From assembly GCF_902459465.1 (NCBI RefSeq), contig NC_047069.1, forward strand, positions 2,356,001-2,420,000: 64,000 bases of DNA. Direction: 5' to 3'. Shown here piece after piece: positions 33,312 through 44,205 of the stretch. Under the pieces are notes generated by a model, which was not told the origin of the DNA, made no database searches, and was given only the letters and a program-made list of their open reading frames with translations. Source of the DNA: Asterias rubens (lineage: Eukaryota > Echinodermata > Asteroidea > Forcipulatida > Asteriidae). A program made the position numbers and the translations under genes. Position 1 is the first letter of the stretch; every line of letters begins with the position of its first letter.

Positions 33312-33573
33312 TACATGAGAGCTGGTAATCATTAACCACTACGCATAGCTCTACATTCTTCTCATAGTACGGTATTTACATGTTACATGAGAGCTGATTA
33401 TCATTAACCACTACACATAGCTCTACATTCTTCTCATAGTACGGTATTTACATGTTATATGAGAGCTGCTTATCATTAACCACTACGCATAGCTCTACAT
33501 TCTTCTCATATAGTACGGTATTTACATGTTATATGAGAGCTGCTAATCATTAACCACTACGCATAGCTCTACC
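33312..33573. repeat. 72-bp minisatellite, about 3.6 units
   Basis: Same unit as 2889-3464, but it begins mid-unit directly after CTAACGTGTAAG. Compared with the left edge, everything between about 590 and the array is missing here. One unit carries a 2-base insertion (CTCATATAGTACGG). Confidence 0.9.
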
Positions 33574-34893
33574 TTCTTTGTAATCTCTGTGGCTGCTTAT
33601 GCACGAACATGTAGTCTTAAAACCACGTTTGCCTAGCTGGATGTTACTGAACATGAAACTTGGAGTTTCCTCTGACCGGTCTCTGGCTGTGATGTACCTC
33701 ATAATAATAGACCGATTGCGCTAACATTGTTTACATGTGATCCTAGACCTGGGGTATAGAAAAACACAGTTACACAAGACATGGGAAGACTCGTACCGAT
33801 GGACCGTAATCGGCTGTATTCGTTAACTAACAGCGTTTACTAAAAAACGAAGCCCTTTTTTAGTTGAATGTTGTGACATTTATTTAAATAAATGCTGTTT
33901 GATAAATCCAGTTTTCTTCTACAAAAGTTTCTTTTGAGAGTATGGTTAGACTACGTTAATTACCGAGGTTTGAGCGAGCTCATGCGCCGTGGATCTTGCG
34001 TTGTGCACGGCGTGAAGTCGGGCTGTGTCAAGGGAGACCGGGAAGTTGTCCGACTCTAGCTGACAGCTACCCCTTCTAAGTATATAATTTGAAGGTGAAA
34101 ATAAAGGAATTTGCAGCTTCTTCAGGAGATTGTGTTTTTTAAATATTGGCAGCAAAATCATTACAATGAGGGCAATGTAAACCACACTTTCCGTGCTCAA
34201 ACACATAACATTATGTGAACATTCTCATAGAATTTCCTTTATTGGTGGGCTGTGTGTAACCATTACAACTGGCATTGCTCAGCCACCGATAAGGTCTCAT
34301 GGTACAAACTCCAGAATTTATTCAGTGATTTCGAGAAAGAAAAGCCTCAATTAAACAAACAAACAAATGCAACAATAATCATGTCTTTTTAACGCACGTT
34401 GATACGCAGTACGCCGTGTTTGTTGATATGTAATACCTATCTCAGGTCACCTGACGTCTGTAGTGCAATCGGTCTATTGTTATGATTTTACATCATACCA
34501 CCTTTAAGTTTGGTAAACCAGCCCAGCAGAGATAAAATCATAAGTGACTCAAAGTAAAGCGAAAATCAAACATTTTATAATAAGGTTAATGGTACGTTTA
34601 GAATAGTAGTTCACCGTGGATTTGTTGGAATGACAGATTATTCATATTAATTAAATAAATAATAATTTATTCATTTATATTGCGCCCATTCCATAAAATG
34701 TACACAAGCGCATAACAAAACTGTGGCATTGTTCAGTGATTCATACTTGAGCCGAGGATGATTATCTTTTAATATTCTTGATGAGAATGCCTTGGTTTTG
34801 GTTAGTCACTATTATTATTGGATGTTGTTAATTTCCAATTGTCATCCACATTTGACATTATTGTATCATTTTCGACCATGACGTCATCGACAT
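33574..34893. other. 3' flank of TRIM D, copy of 3465-4791
   Basis: Close copy of the TRIM A 3' flank, including the AATAAATAATAATTTATTC-like region near 34665. No gene. Confidence 0.8.
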
Positions 34894-36533
34894 TCACAGA
34901 CGATGCAAGACCTTGACCGAGTGACGATCAGCCACGATGAGGTCACCGGTAGGAGTAAACGTCATGTCTACAGAGATGCCAACATTGAACTTTAAAAAAG
35001 AGTAGCATCTCCCAAAAGTTAAGGGGGAGCGTGGCTTGGGCTCCCTAAACCGATCTTTCTATTACATTCTACAATGCTAATTAGCTCATTTTCAGGCATT
35101 GTCGTGAAATAACAATTACCTCTGTATGCACCACCAGAACAGCTACAAATGTTTATAATGGCCAGTGAAAAAAGAAATCTGGAAAAAAAAATAAAAAATC
35201 CCTCATCTTCTGACTTTGTTTCAAAAAAAAAAACATAACAAAGGGTGGCCTTACTTAAATGTTTTTGTTTTAATGGTCAGAAATGCAACAACAAGCTATT
35301 GGGAGAGAGAGAAAAAAAAAAAAAAAAAAAACGTGTCCGGATTTTGCGCAAAAAATACGTGTCCGTATTTTGGGCATTGTCTGGACATCGGCGCTACATT
35401 ACTAGTAAGAAAACATGGAAACTGTCTAGCTTAGATCTCACAGGCCACTCAGTTGAAGGTATTTTTGTTCAGAAGGTCTCCTTTTTTGTCGCCATTATTT
35501 CTTACTTTTTGTGCCAAGCTTCGATGAAGAACATGTACAGACAACGCAGGCACAATAATAGTGGATACATGAGGAATGAGGTTACTGTGACACGTTAGCT
35601 CACACACAACCTCATTCCCCACGCACGTGTGCACTATTCCCCATGGTGTAATAGAGATCAATGGGTACTATCTTGCAGCAATGCACTAGCGTAAAAATAC
35701 TCACCGGCCAGCCAGCGGGGGAGAGGGCACGCAACAATCATTACGTCGAGACACGTATAATGTTCGAGTGAATTCGCCGCTATTATTCAACACTGCGTTC
35801 TAAAATTAAAAGTGTTTTTTCTTTTCTGTTACAATTATTTTGATATTTTTCTTAATTTTTATTTCCACTTAATAGTTCATTCGTTGTTTGCATGTATTGT
35901 ACGATTTAATACAATTATATTGGGCGGTTGTTTGGCGTGTTTTATTGAGTATTATCGTAGCGTCGTAGTCACGGCTCGAAATCGTATTTGCTACGCCCAA
36001 ATCGTGTATGTTGGTATCTCTGTGTCTAGAGGTGCGTACAAGCCACGAGCTACACAGCCGATGTGCTCACCTGATGCTTCGTAATGATGTATCTCATTGA
36101 TTCCCCAGCCACCGCAATAAACAGACAAAAAAATGTCTCCAGCATCGTCGCAGCACACACCATAAGGTTTGACAGATTTGCCGTTAATGGAAGTGCTGAT
36201 ATTGAACACCTCGTTTCCAATGAAATCCACACAAACTAGATTCATCTTGCCGAAGTGTGTGAATACCAGACGCTCCTTGCTGCTTATAGATAGAAAGCAG
36301 TCGCTACTTATATCATCATGATGTATTGTGGAAATGATGGATCCATCCATATTATGCAGAGATATGACCTTTCTCTTACAGTCAGCCACTGCAACCCGAT
36401 CTTTATTGTCCACAGAAATACCACGAAGTAGACTCTTTGACTGCCCCTCGACTTGATTATGTGAGGGTCGGAACTGACGAATGTATCTCAGTTCTCTATC
36501 ATAAACCTTTACATCCTGTCCGTCAGTAACCAG
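34894..36533 (-). pseudogene. TRIM D: NHL-only remnant of a TRIM gene, split by a transposon
   Basis: The C-terminal end, with stop (34894-34970), and an upstream NHL segment (36029-36533) match TRIM A closely but are separated by a 1052-bp inserted element. Homology stops at 36533, within the codons after VTDGQDVKVYD; the RING, both B-boxes, the coiled coil and the first NHL blade are gone, replaced by DIRS sequence. The 223-codon frame at 35991-36662 is a chimera: its first residues come from the DIRS side and its last from the inserted element. It is a non-functional pseudogene of the TRIM A type. A short transcript is possible, but no start or promoter is evident. Confidence 0.9.
34971..36022. 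mobile_element. 1052-bp TIR transposon inside TRIM D
   Basis: Ends CAGAGATGCCAACAT and ATGTTGGTATCTCTG are inverted repeats with one mismatch. TGTCTA is present on both sides (34965-34970 and 36023-36028) but once in the intact TRIM A (about 4863-4868), giving a 6-bp target duplication; a 4-bp GTCT reading is also possible. CAGAG ends and a 6-bp duplication fit hAT-like elements, but no transposase is visible. The interior has an A-rich tract at 35311-35331 and a repeated ACGTGTCCG(G/T)ATTTTG motif at 35331 and 35358. A 117-codon frame (35245-35598) is unrecognised. Confidence 0.85.
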
Positions 36534-36789
36534 TAGAGCTTCCCCGTTGTACAGCAACTTCACCAGGGCCATACCGTGGCGAGTACCATTTTCCCAGCGA
36601 GCTATCCCCTCGGTCCTCCCAAGCCCAGCAGCAAACAGCACAGTGCTCAACCAGCCAATCACAGTGCCCGAGTACGGCGCAGGACCCTCACAGCAAGCAA
36701 TCCGTCAATAAACCATCTCAGTTCGAGACAAAGTTCAGTGACGTATTGGAGTACATGTAATTATCAATCATGTGTTATGGAAGAGCTAT

Positions 36790-37726
36790 GCTCTGACAAT
36801 ATTCCCGTTAAAGGGCGATTAAAACAACACGCTCAGTTCTGGTATACAATAAGTTCTTCCAGAATGGTCATATCGGTTATCACAGAAGGCTACAAAATTC
36901 CATTTACAGCACAGCCCCATCCAATGTTTTATCGAAATAACAATTCAGCCAATAAAGAATACCAGTTTGTCACAGAGACCGTCCTAGATCTGTTGAAATC
37001 AAAAAGAATAACAGAAAAACACGAGCCTTCCTATGTGGTGAGCCCCCTATCTGTGGCCTACCAGGCTTCATGAAAGAAACGTCTAATTTTAGACCTAAGC
37101 AGGCTTAACAAATTTGTAAAAAAACAAAAAAAACAATTAAGCTAGATGATTGGAAAGTTGGCTTAAATCTCGTCTCAAAAAATGCGAGACTATTCACATT
37201 TAACCTAAAATCAGGTTACCACCACATAAATATCGCACCTGATTTTCAGCCTTACCTCGGTTTTTCATGGGAAATGCGAGGAGAGAAACGTTATTTGGAA
37301 TTCAATGTTCTCCCTTTCGGTTTATCCTCCGCACCCTGGTTGTTTACGAAAGTCATGAAAACTTTAGTGACACATTGGAGAGCATCGGGTATTTTAATTG
37401 CACTATATCTAGATGACGGCATTGTTGTGATTCCAAGTACAGGAAATACTGAATTAGATTATGCCTCAGCTACAGAAATATCTAAGCATGTAAGGATTGA
37501 TTTACTTAGAGATGGCTTTATCTATAACATAGAAAAGAGTAAGTGGGATCCTACTACTGAGATTGAATGGCTAGGCATGCAATGGGATTCCAAAGGAGGT
37601 ACACTGAAAGTACTTCAGAGACGCATAGACAAATTGCTTAGATCAATTAACGAGTTAAGCCTACTCAATTCAGCTCCATTATCCGTCAGAAAATTGCATT
37701 CTCTGGTTGGACAAATCATATCATGA
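36790..37726 (+). pseudogene. DIRS reverse transcriptase, frameshifted
   Basis: The N-terminal part in one frame (to 37073) has PHPMFYRNN and VVSPLSVA motifs of the DIRS RT. The next block (LILDLSRLNKFV, about 37085) is in another frame. The core is open at 37274-37726 and holds VLPFGLSSAPWLF and the catalytic YLDD box (37406-37417), followed by EIEWLGMQWD. The intended enzyme makes cDNA from the element RNA. At least one frameshift and a stop before 37274 make it inactive. Confidence 0.8.
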
Positions 37727-37870
37727 AGTCCAGTGTGTAGACATATTGTAAGACTCATGACCAGACATTGTCAGATTAAAATTGCTCAAGCGGCCGATGA
37801 AGACGAAGTAATCGAGCTCAATGTACATTGCAATTCCGAAATCCAATTCTGAAAAAATAATGCAGCCTCT

Positions 37871-38380
37871 TTGAATCTACGTAATGTCTTTGCAACAAGG
37901 AATGTTACTAAACTTGTTTGTTGTGATGCTAGCGCACAGGGTGCAGGGTCAATCATTTGTAATGAAATCCATGTAGCTCATAAGCTCTGGACCAAACAAG
38001 AAGCCCAGAAAAGCTCCACATGGAGAGAGTTAAATACTATTCGTTTTGCCATTAATTCCTTTTTGCCAATGTTAAGTGGTTCACAACTTAAAGTTTTCTC
38101 AGATAGTCAATCTGCCATTCCACTGGTGCTAGAGCACATCCACCTCTGCAGAGGAAAAGGCGTGTTGGTATTTCCCCAATGGCCCTCTTCCATATTTTGG
38201 CCAATCCTCTGGTCTCATTACAGGTCATGGATAAAAGGTTTTATCACAACGAAAGGAAACGTTGCACTACAGCTAGGTAGAAATAAGAACTCACTTCTAG
38301 GGTCCCCACGATTCACTGGCAATGTTTGTGCTGTTTATATTGATTGTACAATCCATACTAATACCTTCTCCTCTCAGTAA
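37871..38380 (+). pseudogene. DIRS RNase H domain remnant
   Basis: The frame shows the acidic catalytic signposts of the retroelement RNase H: CCDASAQG, then STWREL, then VFSDSQSA. It would degrade the RNA strand of the RNA-DNA hybrid. After about residue 95 the similarity fades and the frame probably shifts. It follows the RT by about 145 bases with an intervening stop. Confidence 0.7.
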
Positions 38381-38554
38381 TTCACAATTACATTTACTTA
38401 TGTAGGATACATTAAAACATTTCATCTCTACTTTGCCATTCCCATTTGATGCACTAGATTATACTCAAGCAACATTTTTGGTCTGGAAAGTAAGAAGAAA
38501 CGCATCTTCAACGAAGTCATATTAGCCAAAGCGGAAGGCACGATAAACACATAC

Positions 38555-39110
38555 ATGTACAAATGCAGACAATTCTTTAGTTGGTTGCAGGATAACGGTT
38601 TAGAGATAATTCTTCCAATTAGAGATCAAATAATCGCTGCTTACCTGGTTAATAAGATGGAAACCGCTAAATCCGATAACTTTATCACTTCCCCATCAGC
38701 AGCAATAAAATGGTTACACTCATTGGTTAATACAAAACCCAACCCCGTTGATTCGCCTATAGTTCAACAAATCATAGTAAGTGCAAGGCGCCAATTGCAC
38801 AAACCAACCAACCAGAAAGAGCCCATAACCTTGGAACAAGTAAATTGCATGGTTGACAAACTGGTCGGAGAAAACCGTACCTTAATAGACTTGCGTACAG
38901 CCTTTTCCATCTCTCTTAAGTTTTCGCTACTTTTCAGACATGAAGAAATGTCCAAACTTAAAGCCTGTCACTTAACAGAATTAAAAGATGGCAAAGGTAT
39001 GAGCATTTTCATACCTCAATCAAAGACTGATATATTCAGAGATGGTAGTTATGCTTATATTTCAAGCACGGAAAGCAGAATATCTCCAATCTCCATTTTG
39101 AAGAGTTATA
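38555..39110 (+). pseudogene. DIRS tyrosine recombinase, C-terminally truncated
   Basis: The N-terminal SAM-like part (MYKCRQFFSWLQDNGLEI) and the first catalytic arginine block (LLFRHEEMSKLKACHL, about residue 128) are present. The domain stops near ISPISILKSY when element sequence ends at 39110, so the HxxR box and the catalytic tyrosine are absent. The last residues of the frame come from the flanking spacer. In a complete element this enzyme would integrate circular cDNA without target duplication. Confidence 0.75.
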
Positions 39111-40836
39111 ATTGTTCCCCTTTTATACATTGTACTTTACACTAAGAATAACACCAACGCCCAGCCGGCAATCACAATGTTTAGCAAGGCCATTTTCATT
39201 TTGCAAAGGGTACTCCAGTGGAAAATCTCAAAAGTCTGTGGAATGTTTTGAAGGGGCACCAAGGCCATGACCGGGCACTGTCATGGCCTGCGTGAAATTC
39301 AAAGCATGTGATTAGTATTTGTTCCATCAGTACATTTTTAAAACTTCTTCGAGGCTACATTATAAAACTTAAGTATTGATGTTTTATGTATTTAGATTCT
39401 TAATATTATGCACACTGCTAGACTAATAACTTCATATTGTTCAAAACAAAAACGACAAATAAACTAGAATTTAGTGTTTTCATAAACAAACACTATAGTG
39501 TTCGGGTATCGTCGGGTCAGTGTTGGAATCGATGAAAAGAATAACTTGTTAATAGCTCGTCAAAATGCAAAGAAATCAAAATGAAAACGGATTACTTTTT
39601 TACATTTCAATTTTGTTATTTCTACCACCATAGTTTCAACAGGAACTATAAAAAACATGCATACAACGAATATTCACAAGAAAAAGCCAAGCTGAAAATC
39701 ATCTTGCGCATGATAGAATTTTTCAAAACAATGAACTTTTGTTATAAACAGATTTCTTAACTTATGACGTCATAGCTAAGTTCTTATCGAGAGATTTGAT
39801 TTGAAGTACGTACTTAGTAAACTTACACAAAAAATGTTGTCAGCAGACGAAAGCAAATATTAATTTGTTCACGTCATTATCTGTAAAATTAAAGGATGGG
39901 TCAAACTTTATTTCATACAGTACGAACTTGTCGGAAGTCCAGATACTTAAAACCGCTCACCAAGGCGCCGGGAGATTTTGTTCAATTTATCTTCAGAATT
40001 GAAAGGGTCAATATAATCATAAATCATACAGAGCAATATTTTTGTTTGACTTCCTTTTGATCATCTTCGCTGCAGATCTCGAAACTGCACTTAGGGTTAC
40101 TCACAAGTACATGTACATTGTATCACGTTTAATGAAGCTTGTATAATATATTATTTTTCAAAATAAGCCATGCAATATGTTGACAATTTTAAAGTTCTGT
40201 TGCTTTAAAACTTTAAATACTCATCAAGTTTCGGTGCATGAAACATTGATGTCTAGATGTCGTTACGTCAAGAACAGTGTGTGCATTAAATTAAAGGATA
40301 TTTGCTTTATTTTAAGATAATGATTTTCCTACAGACGAGCGGGCTGTTAACTTTAGACTGTTGAAAGGGGCACTTGTTTTTAATAAAAGTGTAAAACGAA
40401 GGCAAATCGAGGAAACGGCAAACCTAAGCCCCTCGTGAATTTTGACTAAAAACATATAATGAGTTCAGTACTACTTTTACCTCTAAAGTGTATCATGGAA
40501 ATAAGGAATGCAACAAAGCGAGTGGAAGTCTGTCACTGGATCCAAAACCATTCCGCTGAATCTTTTTATTCCCGTTGATCAACACAACTGCTTGTATTTT
40601 TTCACGTAATTAAAAAGTCTTACGAACCACTGAAGTAGGTGGCCATCTCAGCGAAACTTTGTCTTCAACTCCACCATCACCATATGTCATCAGAAGGGCA
40701 AAAAGGAAACAATTTGACGCCGAACATGCATTCGTTTCCGTTGCGTAAGTTGCGCCATATTATGTTATTTTCAAGTACGCGCTAATCCTCCAATCAGATT
40801 CGCAGAATGGAATGGAGTGGTGATAAAAAACTTTAT
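39111..40836. other. 5' flank copy of TRIM D (matches 7320-8930)
   Basis: Closely matches the TRIM A upstream region from ATTGTTCCCCTTTTA onward. No gene. Confirms that TRIM D and TRIM A units share both flanks. Confidence 0.75.
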
Positions 40837-41350
40837 ATAACACCCAAGCAGATCCTTGCCATTTGATTGGAGGATTGTCCGTCACGTGATAGCAAAAAAA
40901 AGGACCATTGCACGCTGAGTCACTCGCCGTGCATTTTCGTTCCATCCGAAAAGTACCATTGCACGCTGGCACGCTGCCAGCGTGCAATGGTACTTTTCGG
41001 ATGGAACGAAAAAGCTGAGTAAAAACATCACTGCGTGCGCGTGTCTTTGGTAACGCAGCAGGTGTTACTGCAAGAAGGCTTAGTAAAATTACTAGCATTC
41101 GGCTTCTACAGTTGAAATTGTTTGTTTTGAAAGTTGTATCTTTCAATCAAAATGACAAAGTTCTACTTGGATGTTATATAAAACAAATAATGAATGTTTT
41201 TCATTCGTGCAATGGTGCGAATATGTTCATTCGTTGAAAGCTGGAATGTTCCATTCAACTCGGCTCCGCCTCGTTGAATAGAACATTCCATCTTTCAACT
41301 CTTGAACATATTCGCACCATTGCACTCATAAACATTCATTATGTGTATAA
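40837..41350 (-). mobile_element. MITE of about 510 bp with nested palindromes (orientation 2)
   Basis: Reverse-complement relative of 9520-10040: begins TTATATAACACCCAAGCAG and ends CATTCATTATGTGTATAAT. At the homologous position in unit 1 (about 8930) the sequence passes from GATAAAAAAACTA to TATTGCACGG with no element. The 128-codon minus-strand frame at 40760-41146 is a by-product of the palindromes. Confidence 0.75.
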
Positions 41351-41753
41351 TATTGCACGGCTACTATCACTACCTTGGATATAAGCGCTATATTTTTCCG
41401 TATTCCTCCCGCGCTTGTGTGATAACTTATAATACTATGCATTGGTCATCGGCACAGCGTAAAACGGAATACAGCATCACGCCACTTTAGTGAATACGCA
41501 TGTAGTCACAACAACAGTGTAAACAGATGACATTCTCATTACTGTTTCATTCGTGCTATATGTAGGCGCATACTACAGGCGTCGGCTATAAACTTTTGAA
41601 ATCTTCAACTTAAGTTTTGAACCTGAAGTGAAGGTCAAAGTGGCGGGGGGGGGGTCATGTCTGTGAAGCGTTCAAAGCTCTTTGCAAGACCTTTCCGATG
41701 AGGTATAAATTAATAATAATAATAACAACACTTGTAATGCGCACGTATCCACC
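41351..41753. other. Copy of 8930-9240, no gene
   Basis: Follows unit 1 closely up to CCTTTCCGATGAGG, then a short TAATAATAATAA run leads to the MITE at 41754. Confidence 0.6.
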
Positions 41754-42033
41754 TAGTCTTGGTTCAAGACTCTCCTGGATTTGTCACAACAGGGCGCGCT
41801 ATCACCCCCAACGCGCTATCACATTCGTTAAATCTCCCCCCCCCCCCAAAAAAAAAAAGGGGCGGGCTCTGCGGGAAACCTACGCACGCGCATTATGTTT
41901 CCCCCCGATTTTGGGGGGAGATTTAACGAATGTTCCAAGACTCTCCTGTGATAGCGGTTCGTGGTTGATAGCGCGTTGGGGGTGATAGCGCGCTTTCTTG
42001 TTACAAATCCAGGAGAGTCCTGAACCAAGACTA
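41754..42033. mobile_element. 280-bp MITE with 9-bp target duplication
   Basis: Ends TAGTCTTGGTTCAAGACTCT and the reverse complement of TAGTCTTGGTTCAGGACTCT, with further inner inverted repeats (AGATTTAACGAATG). GTATCCACC flanks both sides (41745-41753, 42034-42042) but occurs once at the empty paralogous site near 19936. A 9-bp duplication suits a Mutator-like transposase. Because the outermost CTAG is palindromic, a 7-bp reading is also possible. Confidence 0.85.
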
Positions 42034-42967
42034 GTATCCACCCTGCTGGGTGTCCAAAGCTATTGTTGTAATAGCTTTACTTCTTGAGTTACGATTTTTT
42101 GAAATAATAAACTTTGGATTAGTATATTTAAACAACTGACGACGTCATCGTGACGTAACAACTTTTGTATTATCTACTGGTCATTGTCTACCTGCATGCA
42201 CAATTTCATCGAGAGGAAGAATAAAAACTAAAAAGAAAAAAAATGAACAATATCAAAGAGTTGCCCGAACACCTAATAAACAAATGAATGAACAAGAGGA
42301 CTTCTAACTATAGGGTCTGATGACAATGACATTATTTGTGTTGATCCTAAAACACAAACTTTGAAAACATCGATACTTTTGGTATAATGTGGGTGTGAGT
42401 TGACCGCGAATCTCAGTGTGAAATGATTGCGAGGTCAAAGGTACACGTCATACGTCAAAGTGTGACGTCATACGTTCGGGCTACTTCATACGCTAGGCTT
42501 ATTATGTGTCCATGCCCAGAATTTTGTGAACAGTTGACTTACGACTCCCATACATTTAACGGAATTGTGGCATTTGGAGGCCATCATAGACACGATGTGT
42601 GTTGTTATTGATTTTGCCCTTGTTTTTCCCTTAATACTTTACACAAAGAATAACACTAACGCCCAAGTCCATTTTAATTTCACAAAGGGCACTTCCATTG
42701 GAAAGTCTCAAAAGCCTATTGGAATGTTTCTATGGGGCACCAAGGCAATGACCAGGGACAACTTAAGTCATGGCATGCGTGTAACTCAATTCATGTCATT
42801 CGTATTTATAATTTCCACGAGTACATTTTTAAAATTCTGGTTCTTAAAATGGAGGTTACATTTATATTAAAGTTACATTTATATTAAACTGATTATTGAT
42901 TTTGTATATATGTTTTACATTCTTATTTGCACACTGCCAGACGGATAACTTCATAACTGAATATTGT
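42034..42967. repeat. Unit 5 start, copy of 19934-20900
   Basis: Matches the start of unit 3, including TTTGGTATAATG at about 42379. A small duplication of GTTACATTTATATTAAA occurs at about 42856-42890. No gene. Confidence 0.65.
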
Positions 42968-43039
42968 TCAAACAAACAAACAAACAAACAAACAAACAAA
43001 CAAACAAACAAACAAACAAACAAACAAACAAACAAACAA

Positions 43040-43103
<64 letters not shown>

Positions 43104-43227
43104 ACAAACAAACAAACAAACAAACAAACAAACAAACAAACAAACAAACAAACAAACAAACAAACAAACAAACAAACAAACAAACAAACAAACACACAAA
43201 CAAACAAACAAACAAACAAACAAACAT
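42968..43227 (+). repeat. (CAAA)n microsatellite with a (CAAG)n core, about 260 bp
   Basis: CAAA units surround a CAAG block at 43041-43100, and one CACA variant lies near 43193. Because CAAA has no stop in several frames, long spurious frames of CLFV or KQTN repeats appear on both strands; these are not genes. Confidence 0.97.
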
Positions 43228-43369
43228 GACACTATTTATCAACAAATGAATGAATTAGAGGACTTCTAATTAAAAGGATATGTTAATGACATTATTTGTG
43301 TTGATCTTGAAAAAAACTTTCAAAAAAGGTTTGTGTGAACTGATTATTGTACTGTGCGTACACACACAA

Positions 43370-43983
43370 GTGTTCATTACGACACAATTTACCCTAGTGC
43401 AAGTAAAGTCCTACCTCAAGCTGTAGATGTGACTAATGCTCACTGCGTACACTTGAACCTCTTTGGTGAATCAGAAGTGGAAGATTGCCGGCAACAGTAA
43501 TGGATTCTGTACGATAAACAACGTTCAAGTTTAATTACAAAAACAGTGCACCTCCTTTGCCAATCTACAAAATGTTGTACTTCCGCAATTGGGCCATGGT
43601 TGGGCTTAAACCACACGGCCTTGCGGACGGTATGCGTTGTAGCATGGACATTTCTACCTCCATGGTTGTAGTAGTAGTTTCACACAACTGGGAAAACCCC
43701 ACATACCCTAACCAACCATTGTGTTCGACATGGTTCGATGGTACAAAGGTTCCTATTGCAATTATAGGTGCACCTATTTCAACCATTGCGATAGTGTGCG
43801 CTACATCATGATGTGTCCCTCACATGTCAATGGCTGGTGTGTTTATGCAGAGGGCTAGGGTAAGGACAGCTCGTGGTTTGTGAAACTTGGTGTGACAAAA
43901 TAAATGAAAGAACGACAGAATGAAAGAATGAATGAATGAATGAATAACAACTATTTAGTATTTAGGGGATGTCATACACTACA
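43370..43983. repeat. Type 1 interspersed unit in unit 5
   Basis: Relative of 11255-11850 with the (GAAT)n tail at about 43920-43945. Interrupted right after GTCATACACTACA by the LTR at 43984; units 2 and 3 continue there with GTTTAAATTTGC. Confidence 0.6.
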
Positions 43984-44157
43984 TGTTGTAATACGGCTTG
44001 TTATTAGAAGAGCGCCCTCACGAGGCCGTGTGTAACAAGTAAATGTTGTATGCAGGCGGCCATGTTTTAAGGCGATACACACTTTAGTAAATGAGCTACA
44101 GCAATAAAATAATATTCAAGTTCAATCTTCAGCCATCCGGCCTCCTGAATTATTACA
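43984..44157 (+). mobile_element. 5' LTR of a Ty3/gypsy-like element, 174 bp
   Basis: Begins TGTTGTAATAC and ends GAATTATTACA, the TG..CA convention with short inverted ends, and is followed directly by TGGTGTCAGAAGT, a plausible tRNA primer-binding site for Ty3-type elements. AATAAAATAATA at about 44103 may serve as polyA signal. The matching 3' LTR is not found in the window. Confidence 0.65.
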
Positions 44158-44205
44158 TGGTGTCAGAAGTAAACTACAGTAAATTACTTTGAGCCGCAAA
44201 AGAAT

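Larger units (their letters stand above)
36534..39110 (+). mobile_element. Truncated DIRS-type (tyrosine-recombinase) retrotransposon
   Basis: Reverse transcriptase, RNase H and tyrosine recombinase remnants lie in that order on the plus strand, which is the DIRS1 arrangement. Both ends are abrupt: the left joins TRIM D at 36533 and the right joins TRIM 5'-flank sequence at 39111. The inverted termini and the internal complementary region expected of a complete DIRS element are not seen. Compared with the TRIM A locus, about 1.95 kb (5372 to about 7320) is missing and these 2.58 kb stand in its place. Confidence 0.85.

Noticed and set aside
35991..36662. A 223-codon gene encoding an NHL-only protein
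   Set aside because: Its N-terminus comes from DIRS-side sequence and its C-terminus from the inserted transposon. The middle is a TRIM pseudogene fragment, so this is a chimera of three sources and not a designed gene.
41698..42028. Frames on both strands near 41.8 kb with poly-Pro and poly-Lys runs
   Set aside because: They fall in the hairpin MITE at 41754-42033 and its C/A homopolymers.
42862..43269. Long frames of CLFV or KQTN repeats on both strands, here and at 47795-48177
   Set aside because: They are translations of the CAAA/CAAG microsatellite, which has no stop in several frames. No start context, flanking domain or conservation.
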